From contig CAJUKN010000010.1 of NCBI GenBank assembly GCA_910587485.1, positions 48,708-112,707 on the forward strand: DNA of 64,000 bases. Reading direction: 5' to 3'. A program made the position numbers and the translations under genes. Below, in pieces: positions 34,610 through 42,396 of the stretch (its first letter is position 1; every line of letters starts with the position of its first letter). The notes under the pieces were generated by a model, which was not told the DNA's origin, searched no databases, and saw only the letters and a list, made by a program, of their open reading frames with translations. The stretch is from an uncultured Lachnospira sp. (GTDB lineage Bacteria > Bacillota > Clostridia > Lachnospirales > Lachnospiraceae).

Positions 34610-35299
34610 ATGACAAAAAAACAGTTGGCGTTAGAGGTGATAAAGAGATTAAAAAAGGAATATCCTGAAGCTAGTTGTTCACTGGATTATGATGATGCAT
34701 GGAAATTATTAGTTAGTGTAAGACTTGCTGCACAATGTACCGATGCAAGAGTAAATGTAATTGTCGCAAAATTATTTAAAGAATATTCAACTGTTGAAGC
34801 TTTGGCAAAAGCAGATGTTGCAAAGATAGAAGAAATTGTGCGTCCTTGTGGTTTAGGAAAAAGTAAAGCAAGAGATATTAGTGCTTGTATGAAAATGCTC
34901 CATGAACAATATAAAGATAAAGTTCCAAATGATTTTGAAGAATTATTGAAGCTGCCGGGCGTTGGAAGAAAAAGTGCAAATCTAATTATGGGTGATGTGT
35001 TTGGAAAGCCTGCGATTGTAACCGATACACATTGTATAAGGCTTTGTAATCGAATTGGATTAGTAAAAGATATCAAAGAGCCTAAAAAGGTTGAGATGGA
35101 ATTATGGAAGATTATACCACCAGAAGAGGGAAGCGACTTTTGCCATAGATTAGTTCATCATGGCAGAGATGTCTGTACAGCACGCACCACTCCATATTGT
35201 GACAAATGTTGTCTTTCCGATATCTGTAAGAAAAATATAAATGTATCCAAAAAAGAAGGAAAGAAAAAAGAAGAAGGAAAGAAAAGAGAAAAAATATGA
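34610..35299 (+). CDS. nth: Endonuclease III
   Basis: A DNA glycosylase/AP lyase that removes oxidised pyrimidines. The protein has 229 residues, with the helix-hairpin-helix LPGVGRKSANLIMGDVFG (catalytic Lys in RKSA), catalytic Asp in VTDTHCIRLCNRIG, and an iron-sulfur cluster spaced C-x6-C-x2-C-x5-C (CTARTTPYCDKCCLSDIC). A charged tail rich in Lys and Glu extends past the usual end, with codons AAAGAAGGAAAG repeated. The stop overlaps the next start (ATGA). Confidence 0.95.
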   Translation: MTKKQLALEVIKRLKKEYPEASCSLDYDDAWKLLVSVRLAAQCTDARVNVIVAKLFKEYSTVEALAKADVAKIEEIVRPCGLGKSKARDISACMKMLHEQYKDKVPNDFEELLKLPGVGRKSANLIMGDVFGKPAIVTDTHCIRLCNRIGLVKDIKEPKKVEMELWKIIPPEEGSDFCHRLVHHGRDVCTARTTPYCDKCCLSDICKKNINVSKKEGKKKEEGKKREKI

Positions 35300-35961
35300 A
35301 TCGACAGTGCGCATTGGAAGATATTTCGGATGGACGTTTGTATACAGAAAATGATATGGTTAAAGTAGACACCGGAGGTTGTAAAGGCTGTACGATTATC
35401 TGTTGTCAAGGAATGGATAAGACTATTATTTTAGACCCATATGATGTGCATCGATTGTGTTTAAACCTTCATTCTTCATTTGAACAGCTTTTGAATGGAA
35501 AAATTGAAATTAATATAGTAGATGGGTTAATGCTGCCAAATATCAAGATGGTACAAGATACCAACGCATGCTCTTTTTTAAGTGCTGATAATCGATGTGC
35601 CATTCATCAGGCAAGACCAAGTGTGTGTCGTTTGTTTCCACTAGGGCGTTTTTGGGAAGATGAAGAACATTTTAAATATATTGTGCAAAAGGGTCAATGT
35701 CATAAAAGCAATTTGACAAAGATTAAAGTAAAAAAGTGGATTGAAGCAGATAACAGTGACAATTATAAAAACTTTTTAATTGATTGGCATAAATATGTAC
35801 GTAAAATGCAAAAAAAGATTGCAGATATTGTTTCACAACCCAATTTTGACAGTGTAGCAGTAAAAGAATGTTGTATGTCTACATTACAAAATTTTTATAT
35901 GATATGTTATGATAGTGATGAAAAATTTTATCAAGAATTTCAAAAAAAGATAAAGGAGTAG
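35296..35961 (+). CDS. YkgJ family cysteine-cluster protein
   Basis: A 221-residue protein with the CxxCxxxCC pattern near the start (CKGCTIICC) and a second cluster CSFLSADNRCAIHQARPSVCRLFP, ending in QC. This is the YkgJ family, thought to bind zinc or an iron-sulfur cluster. The function is unknown. It is translationally coupled to nth by an ATGA overlap, suggesting coexpression in DNA repair or redox stress, which is inference only. Confidence 0.85.
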   Translation: MNRQCALEDISDGRLYTENDMVKVDTGGCKGCTIICCQGMDKTIILDPYDVHRLCLNLHSSFEQLLNGKIEINIVDGLMLPNIKMVQDTNACSFLSADNRCAIHQARPSVCRLFPLGRFWEDEEHFKYIVQKGQCHKSNLTKIKVKKWIEADNSDNYKNFLIDWHKYVRKMQKKIADIVSQPNFDSVAVKECCMSTLQNFYMICYDSDEKFYQEFQKKIKE

Positions 35962-36085
35962 TGTGAAAAATAATGCTAATGCACTTATTTTTCGCACACC
36001 TATTTGTGCCGAAGCGTCACAAATAGGATTTGATGTGACAATAGAAATCGCCTTCGCGAATTTCTATTGCACAATTCCTACGCTA
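35961..36085 (+). repeat. Chain of hairpins in front of lgt
   Basis: Three hairpins in a row. GTGTGAAAAATAA pairs with TTATTTTTCGCACAC (35961-35999). CCTATTTGTG pairs with CACAAATAGG (35999-36027). CAATAGAAATCGC pairs with GCGAATTTCTATTG (about 36038-36069). A degenerate match to the first lies near 55730-55763. They begin at the stop of the YkgJ gene and end before the lgt ribosome binding site. A structured leader or small mobile repeat is likely. Confidence 0.65.
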
Positions 36086-36106
36086 CGCTTCGGAATGGGG
36101 AGTTTT

Positions 36107-36886
36107 ATGAAAATTGAATTATTTAAGCTTGGTTCTATAAGTATACCGGGATATGGGTTTATGATAGGAATTGGCTTTATTATTGCTTTGTTTGTGGGAG
36201 AATTTCGAGCAAAACGAAAAGGGCTAAAGGACGAAGCGGTTATTGATATCGCTGTTATTGCAGCGATTATGGGATTTATTGGAGCAAAGATTTTATTTAT
36301 TATAGTTGACTTTAAATCTTTTATACAAGAACCATTGCATTTTTTAGGTTCTTCTGGTTTTGTTATTTATGGAGGCATTATTTCTGGAATTTTATGTAAT
36401 ATGTTATATTGCAAAGTGAAAAAATTAGATTTTTTGACTTATTTTGATTTAATTATGCCAGAAATATCCATAGCGCAGGGGTTTGGGCGTATTGGTTGTT
36501 TTTTGGCAGGGTGTTGTTATGGAAAAGAAACGGATTCTGTTTTTTCGGTTGTATTTCCAGAAGGAGGTCAAGCACCGTCAGGAGTTGCATTGATACCTGT
36601 ACAAATCTATTCTGCGATTGGTAATTTTATTATAGCAGCTATACTTATCATATTTGCTGATGTGATTTTAAAAAAATCAAAAAAGAGCTTACCGGGCGAT
36701 ATTGCAAGCATGTATATGGTTCTTTATGGAATTGGAAGATTTATTATTGAATTTTTTAGAAATGATTATCGTGGCGCAATAGGATTTTTATCTACATCAC
36801 AGTTTATCTCTATATTTATTGTGGCAATAGGAATTGCTCTTTATGTTGTTAAACATAAAAGGGCAGCAAAGACCATCACTTATTAA
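36107..36886 (+). CDS. lgt: Prolipoprotein diacylglyceryl transferase
   Basis: Transfers diacylglycerol from phosphatidylglycerol to the lipobox cysteine of prolipoproteins. The protein has 259 residues and about seven membrane helices. The family signature FGRIGCFLAGCCYGKETDS is intact, and ends of helices such as GRFIIEFFRNDYRG match Lgt. ATG 36107 follows GGGGAG; the frame is open further upstream from 35963 only because it runs through the hairpin chain. Needed for the lipoprotein at 30221, among others. Confidence 0.9.
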   Translation: MKIELFKLGSISIPGYGFMIGIGFIIALFVGEFRAKRKGLKDEAVIDIAVIAAIMGFIGAKILFIIVDFKSFIQEPLHFLGSSGFVIYGGIISGILCNMLYCKVKKLDFLTYFDLIMPEISIAQGFGRIGCFLAGCCYGKETDSVFSVVFPEGGQAPSGVALIPVQIYSAIGNFIIAAILIIFADVILKKSKKSLPGDIASMYMVLYGIGRFIIEFFRNDYRGAIGFLSTSQFISIFIVAIGIALYVVKHKRAAKTITY

Positions 36887-36906
36887 AGATAAAAAAAGTT
36901 TGATTT

Positions 36907-37386
36907 TTATAGAGTTATATATGTAACTAAAAATTTATGCAGTAAATGTAAAACATTAAATGTGTTGTAGGTCATAGGAGGCACATTTGGGTAAAGAATA
37001 TTCATTCTCACAATGTACACAGTAATGGATATTATTCCAACTATTGTGACTGTGCGAATGAATATTTTTTTATGATTGTTTTTAAAAGCGTTGTCTTTTA
37101 TAAAATATCGTAGAAAAATTCCCCATGCAATGACAAATAGCCATAAAAAAATCGTTGGATTGTATGAAAAAGCAAGATTCCATCGAAAGGTTAAAAAGAA
37201 AAAGCAAGCTCTTGTAATGCCACATCCCGGACATGGATATCCTGTGATAATGGAGATAGGACATATTCTTTTAAACACGATTTGTAGTATTGTCAATCCT
37301 AAAAGAGCAAACAAAGCAGGCAGAGTATATTTTTTTAAATCGTTATAAATAGATATTTTTATCGTTGTAAAGTCGTTTAATTTCAT
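36907..37386 (-). CDS. DUF2752 family membrane protein
   Basis: A 159-residue protein with about three membrane helices and the family motif GYPCPGCGITRACFFFLTF. The two cysteines of CPxCGxTR are thought to face the membrane surface, possibly redox-active or metal-binding. The function is unknown. Convergent with lgt and divergent from the FliB-like gene. Confidence 0.85.
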   Translation of the reverse strand: MKLNDFTTIKISIYNDLKKYTLPALFALLGLTILQIVFKRICPISIITGYPCPGCGITRACFFFLTFRWNLAFSYNPTIFLWLFVIAWGIFLRYFIKDNAFKNNHKKIFIRTVTIVGIISITVYIVRMNILYPNVPPMTYNTFNVLHLLHKFLVTYITL

Positions 37387-37487
37387 AACTAATTCTCATT
37401 TCTGTATTGCTTTTTGTAAAAATTATTGCCACAAGTATAACAAAGGATGAATGCGTTTACAAGAATTTTAAAATAAATAAAATGAGA

Positions 37488-37555
37488 TTTGTGTCTGTAT
37501 GTTGCTTGACACAAATGTGTTCAGACACAGAAAGCAGCACAGAAATGAGGAAAAA
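37488..37555 (+). repeat. R2 leader hairpin, copy 1
   Basis: TTTGTGTCTGTATGTTGCTTGACACAA, then CAGACACAGAAAGCAGCACAGAAATGAGGAAAA. TGTTGCTTt pairs with AAAGCAGCA, and TGTGTCTG with CAGACACA, as alternative or stacked stems. The 3' part holds the ribosome binding site of the next gene. Related leaders precede argF and the small membrane protein gene at 58532; a remnant precedes dusB. Confidence 0.65.
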
Positions 37556-38761
37556 ATGAAGGTTCGGACACCACATTATTATAAAGATTTTAAATGTATA
37601 GCAGGAGCTTGTACAGATACATGTTGTGCAGGGTGGGACGTTGATGTTGATGCGAAAGCATATCAATATTATCAATCCGTAAAGGGAGAATTTGGAAAAC
37701 GGTTAAAATCTGTTATGAATCCAGATGATGAAGGAGGGTGTACGTTTACTTTATCCCAAAATAAACGATGTCCTTTTTTAAATAAAAAAAATTTATGTGA
37801 TTTATATACAGAGCTTGGAGAGGACAAACTCTGTGATACATGTGCTGAATTTCCAAGATTTATCAATATATATGGAAATGAAAAAGAAATTGGGATAGCA
37901 CCATCTTGTAAAACAGCAGGTGAATTAATATTTAATTTGCAGGAAAAATGGATATTTGATGAAGCGGAAGATGACCAACCTATTAATCAAGTCAATGATA
38001 TTGATGGTTTTCTTTACTACCAGTTAAAAAAGGCAAGAGCATGTGCATACGATATTATTCAAAATAATACATATTCACCTGATGAGGTTGCCATTTTACT
38101 ATTGGATATGGCAGTAAAACTCCAAAGGGTTATGGATAAGGAAAAGGATAGTGCTATTTCTGGTATTGTAAAAAAATATAGTGATGAAAATTATTGCAGA
38201 CTTCGGATTTCAAAATGTATCAATCACACAGTCACAATACAAATAGATAAACAAAATAAAATATATACAAATGTATTAAAATCAATTTGTCAATTTTTTG
38301 ATACATTTCCAAATATGGAGATTATCAATCCAGATTGGAATAGGTATTTGTCTTGCTATCATCAATTTATAGGTAGCTTGAGCGGATATAAAGAGTACAA
38401 AAAAGTATATCAGTCTTTTGATAAATATTATAAAAATAGAGAGTATGAATATAAACAATTATTTATGTATTATATATATCGCTATTTTTTATATGCAGTG
38501 TATGATTATAATATTTTGTTAAAAGTAAAAAATGCTGTTGTTGGATATGAGGTACTCAAGCAGTTGGATATGGCAGTATGGCATCAAAATGGTGGTGTGC
38601 TTGATAAAAAAGAACAAATTGATATTGCTCATTTGTATTCCCGTCAATTTGAACATAGTTATTATAATTATGAAATGTACAGCAAATTGTTTTGTAAAAA
38701 GAGATGTTATAGTGTGAGCAATTTATTTCGGTTATTTTGTTGTAAGGAGTGGAAATGTTGA
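37556..38761 (+). CDS. FliB-like flagellin lysine N-methylase family protein
   Basis: A 401-residue protein of the FliB family. The start KVRTPHYYKDFKCIAGACTDTCCAGWDVDVD and the CPFLNKKNLCDLY and CDTCAEFPR segments carry the conserved cysteines thought to hold an iron-sulfur cluster. FliB methylates lysines of flagellin; no flagellar gene is in the window, so the target is unknown. ATG 37556 follows GAGG; the frame is open upstream only through the R2 leader. The stop overlaps the next gene's start region. Confidence 0.85.
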   Translation: MKVRTPHYYKDFKCIAGACTDTCCAGWDVDVDAKAYQYYQSVKGEFGKRLKSVMNPDDEGGCTFTLSQNKRCPFLNKKNLCDLYTELGEDKLCDTCAEFPRFINIYGNEKEIGIAPSCKTAGELIFNLQEKWIFDEAEDDQPINQVNDIDGFLYYQLKKARACAYDIIQNNTYSPDEVAILLLDMAVKLQRVMDKEKDSAISGIVKKYSDENYCRLRISKCINHTVTIQIDKQNKIYTNVLKSICQFFDTFPNMEIINPDWNRYLSCYHQFIGSLSGYKEYKKVYQSFDKYYKNREYEYKQLFMYYIYRYFLYAVYDYNILLKVKNAVVGYEVLKQLDMAVWHQNGGVLDKKEQIDIAHLYSRQFEHSYYNYEMYSKLFCKKRCYSVSNLFRLFCCKEWKC

Positions 38762-39465
38762 CAAAAATGCAAATTGCTGTTTTAAATATATACATGTTTA
38801 CATGTAAATATCAATTTAAGAGGGCATATGATGCTATACCTTTGAGAAGAAGACAAAAAATTGACCAGTTAAAAAATGAAAAGGATAAAGCAAGAAGCTT
38901 GGCTGCAGAGTGTGTTTTAAATTATTGTTTGATGGAGTATAAAAAGGAAGAAGTAAAAAATATAGAGATAAAAAATCTCTCTGAAAATGATATTCAAAAA
39001 AGTATAACAAATGAAAAAGCATTTTCATATGAAATTGAATATCAATATGGTGGTAAACCAATGCTTAAAGGAAGTAATCCTATCTATTTTAATTTATCTC
39101 ATGCAGGTGATTATGCAGTTTGTGTGGTGTCCAATATGTCTGTTGGAATTGATATTGAAGGAAAACATAAAATGAATGAAAAAGTGATGAGAAAATGTTT
39201 TAGCGAAAAGGAGAAAAATTGGGTCAATGAGAATGCACAAGAAAAACAAGAGCGTTTTTTTCGATTATGGACAGCAAAGGAAGCGGTGTCAAAAGCTACA
39301 GGAAAAGGTTTATCTCAAATTGTAGAAGGAATCTATTTTCAAGTAGGAGATAAATTGATATTAGAAAATAAATATTTGAAAGATATCTATACTATATATG
39401 AAATGAATCATTTAAAAAATGAAAGCTATTGTATAACCGTAGCAATTGAACATAATGAGAAATAA
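38755..39465 (+). CDS. 4'-phosphopantetheinyl transferase, Sfp type
   Basis: A 236-residue enzyme that transfers the phosphopantetheine arm of CoA to a carrier-protein serine. Signatures: FNLSHAGDYAVCVVS, VGIDIEGKHKMN (metal-binding Asp and Glu) and FFRLWTAKEAVSKATGKGL. ATG 38755 has AAGGAG five bases upstream and overlaps the end of the FliB-like gene. No polyketide or peptide synthetase lies nearby, so it may serve fatty acid carrier proteins or a cluster elsewhere. Confidence 0.9.
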   Translation: MLTKMQIAVLNIYMFTCKYQFKRAYDAIPLRRRQKIDQLKNEKDKARSLAAECVLNYCLMEYKKEEVKNIEIKNLSENDIQKSITNEKAFSYEIEYQYGGKPMLKGSNPIYFNLSHAGDYAVCVVSNMSVGIDIEGKHKMNEKVMRKCFSEKEKNWVNENAQEKQERFFRLWTAKEAVSKATGKGLSQIVEGIYFQVGDKLILENKYLKDIYTIYEMNHLKNESYCITVAIEHNEK

Positions 39466-39629
39466 AAAATTTGCAGTATTCTAATAGTAGAATATTCAAA
39501 AATATCAATAAGATACAGAAAGGTGGTGAAGAACGTTGTCAATTTAAAAAACAAAAAATATCATAAAACTTGAAAAACAGATATGACAAATGTTATAGAT
39601 ATTTATAAATTTTTGGCAACGGAATAAAA

Positions 39630-40550
39630 ATGATTATTAATACTGGTGGACGAACAGATACAGTACAATATTATACAGAATGGTTATTGAATCGATTTTC
39701 GGAAGGGTATGCGCTTTCACGCAATCCACTATTTCCTAATAAAGTAGTGCGTTATGAACTAACTCCAGACAAGGTGGATTGTGTTGTGTTTTGCTCTAAG
39801 AATTACAAACCAATACTATCTCGTTTACATGAAATTACAGAGCGTTTTAATACTTATTATCATTACACAATTACAGCCTATGGGAAAGATATTGAGCCAG
39901 GAGTGCCTAGCATAGAGGAAAGTATGGAAACATTGATAAAACTGTCAGAATTAGTTGGAAAACAACGTGTTGCATGGCGATATACGCCCATTTTATTAAC
40001 AAAAGACTACACAGTAAAATGCCATTTAGAAACTTTTGAGCGTATAGCAAAAGTGTTGTCGCCTTATATTGACCGTTGTATTTTTGGTTTTGTAGAAAGG
40101 TATAAAAAATTGAAAATTAATATGCCAGAATTGATTTCATTATCAGAACAGGATATGAATACATTAGGGCAGGGATTTGGCTCTATTGCAGAAAGGTATG
40201 GTATTTTTATTCAGACCTGTGCAACAAATAGAAATTTTACCAGTTATGGTATTCATTCTTCTGGTTGTATAACGCTTAATATTTTGGGGAAAGCCAATGA
40301 TATTGACTTTAAGAATTTAAAACATAGGGGAACAAGGCAGGAGTGCCATTGTATTGAAAGTAGGGATATAGGCGCATATGATACTTGTATGAATGGCTGT
40401 AAGTATTGTTATGCTAATAAAAAACCACAAAAAGCATTTGACAATTATCAATACCATGATAAAACTTCGCCTTTGCTGCTTGGTGTAGAAAAGCCTAGTG
40501 ATATTATCATACAAGCAGTACAGAAGTCTTTAAAAAAGGAGGAAAACTAA
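39630..40550 (+). CDS. DUF1848 family iron-sulfur protein
   Basis: A 306-residue protein of the DUF1848 family. It begins INTGGRTDTVQYYTEWLLNRF and has near its end the cysteine set CHCIESRDIGAYDTCMNGCKYCYA, reminiscent of radical-SAM clusters but located C-terminally. The biochemical role is unknown. The ribosome binding site is weak (CGGAA). It is followed by a strong bidirectional hairpin and a convergent pyrG. Confidence 0.85.
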   Translation: MIINTGGRTDTVQYYTEWLLNRFSEGYALSRNPLFPNKVVRYELTPDKVDCVVFCSKNYKPILSRLHEITERFNTYYHYTITAYGKDIEPGVPSIEESMETLIKLSELVGKQRVAWRYTPILLTKDYTVKCHLETFERIAKVLSPYIDRCIFGFVERYKKLKINMPELISLSEQDMNTLGQGFGSIAERYGIFIQTCATNRNFTSYGIHSSGCITLNILGKANDIDFKNLKHRGTRQECHCIESRDIGAYDTCMNGCKYCYANKKPQKAFDNYQYHDKTSPLLLGVEKPSDIIIQAVQKSLKKEEN

Positions 40551-40554
40551 AATT

Positions 40555-40599
40555 TGCGGCATAAAAGGACACCCCTATTGATTGTCCTTTTATGCCGCA
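40555..40599. terminator. Bidirectional hairpin between DUF1848 gene and pyrG
   Basis: TGCGGCATAAAAGGACA pairs perfectly with TGTCCTTTTATGCCGCA around a short loop, a 17-bp stem. It lies between two convergent genes. Confidence 0.8.
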
Positions 40600-40606
40600 T
40601 AATAAG

Positions 40607-42217
40607 TCAAGCCTTTTCCTGATATTTTAATGAAGCCTCTATAAATCCTCTAAATAGTGGGTGTGGACGGTTTGGGCGTGACTTTAATTCAGGGTGACCC
40701 TGTGTTGCAATAAACCATGGATGGTCTTTTAATTCAATCATTTCAATGATTCTTCCATCAGGTGAAATTCCAGATAAAGTCATACCATGTTCTGAAAGGA
40801 CTGTTCTGTAATCATTGTTGACCTCATAACGGTGGCGGTGACGTTCATGTATCGTCTCTTGACCATACTCTTTGTAAGCCCTGCTTGTCTTATCAAGAAC
40901 ACAAGGATAAGAACCAAGTCGAAGGGTTCCGCCAATATCATCAATTCCTTCTTGGTCAGGCATCAGATGAATGACAGGATGTGTTGTATCTGGCTTTAAT
41001 TCAACGCTGTGTGCATCGGAATATCCAATCACATCTCTTGCAAATTCGACAATAGAAAGCTGCATACCTAGACAAAGCCCCAAAAATGGAATGTTATGTT
41101 CTCTGGCATGTCGTATTGCCTGTATTTTGCCCTCAACACCTCTGTCACCAAAACCGCCAGGAACTAATATACCAGAAACATCGGAGAGGATAACTTCAGC
41201 ATTGTTTTCATTGACGGTTTCAGAGTCTACCCATTTAATAGAAACGTCGGCAGAGTTGGCAACACCGCCATGCTTTAATGCTTCTACAACACTGATATAG
41301 GCATCGTGGAGCTGAATATATTTGCCAACAAGTGCAATGGTTACTTTTTTGGTAGGATTTTTCCATGCAGTACACATTGCACGCCATTCGTCAAGGTCTG
41401 GCTGCGGACAATCGAGGTGCAGACATTCACATGCTACCTGTGCAAGATTTTCTTCCTCCATAGCAAGCGGTGCATCGTAGAGAATCTCGACATCAAGGTT
41501 TTGCAGTACATGTGATTTTGGCACATTGCAAAAAAGTGCAATTTTATCTTTAATACCTGCCTGTAATGGCTGTTCTGTTCTACAGACAAGAATATCCGGC
41601 TGAATACCCATGCCTTGAAGCTCCTTTACACTTGCCTGTGTAGGCTTTGTTTTCATTTCGCCCGATGCTTTTAAGTATGGAATCAGCGTCACATGGATTA
41701 AAATAGCATTTTCTCTGCCAACTTCATGTTGAAATTGCCTTATGGCTTCAAGGAAAGGTTGACTTTCAATATCGCCAACTGTTCCGCCTACTTCAATAAT
41801 AGCAATTTTTGTATCGTTTGATGAAAAATCACGGAAAAACCGCGTCTTAATTTCATTTGTAATATGTGGAATAACTTGAACTGTACCGCCACCAAAATCA
41901 CCACGCCGCTCTTTTTGTAAAACTGCCCAGTACACTTTGCCAGTTGTTACATTGGAGTTTTTATTGAGGCTTTCATCGATAAATCGTTCATAATGACCAA
42001 GGTCTAAATCGGTCTCCGCACCGTCATCGGTAACAAACACTTCACCATGCTGAATTGGGTTCATTGTACCAGGGTCAATGTTAATATATGGGTCAAATTT
42101 TTGCATGGTAACTTTAAATCCACGAGCTTTAAGTAAACGTCCTAAAGAAGCAGCAGTAATACCCTTTCCAAGACCAGATACTACGCCACCTGTGACAAAT
42201 ACGTATTTAACAGGCAT
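40607..42217 (-). CDS. pyrG: CTP synthase
   Basis: Makes CTP from UTP, ATP and glutamine. The protein has 536 residues, full length. The synthetase domain starts VKYVFVTGGVVSGLGKG and has KFDPYINIDPGTMNP, and the glutaminase domain has LGLCLGMQ (catalytic Cys) and a late GHPE motif. Transcribed opposite to ftsH, with a 179-base shared intergenic region. GAGGAAA precedes the ATG. Confidence 0.97.
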   Translation of the reverse strand: MPVKYVFVTGGVVSGLGKGITAASLGRLLKARGFKVTMQKFDPYINIDPGTMNPIQHGEVFVTDDGAETDLDLGHYERFIDESLNKNSNVTTGKVYWAVLQKERRGDFGGGTVQVIPHITNEIKTRFFRDFSSNDTKIAIIEVGGTVGDIESQPFLEAIRQFQHEVGRENAILIHVTLIPYLKASGEMKTKPTQASVKELQGMGIQPDILVCRTEQPLQAGIKDKIALFCNVPKSHVLQNLDVEILYDAPLAMEEENLAQVACECLHLDCPQPDLDEWRAMCTAWKNPTKKVTIALVGKYIQLHDAYISVVEALKHGGVANSADVSIKWVDSETVNENNAEVILSDVSGILVPGGFGDRGVEGKIQAIRHAREHNIPFLGLCLGMQLSIVEFARDVIGYSDAHSVELKPDTTHPVIHLMPDQEGIDDIGGTLRLGSYPCVLDKTSRAYKEYGQETIHERHRHRYEVNNDYRTVLSEHGMTLSGISPDGRIIEMIELKDHPWFIATQGHPELKSRPNRPHPLFRGFIEASLKYQEKA

Positions 42218-42396
42218 TATTTCCTCCGTTCTGCCGAATAACGGCTGTAAATCAATGAATAATAAATAACATTATATAACGGTTTATAATTATTTTCCAT
42301 ATTTTTTTAAAAAATAATACAGTTTTAATTGATTTATGGGAAAATTATAATTATAATATTGAATGTGCATATACACAAAAAGAATGGAGAGAAGGA

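Noticed and set aside
35963..36106. N-terminal extension of lgt
   Set aside because: It is encoded by the hairpin chain; the Shine-Dalgarno and family start support ATG 36107.
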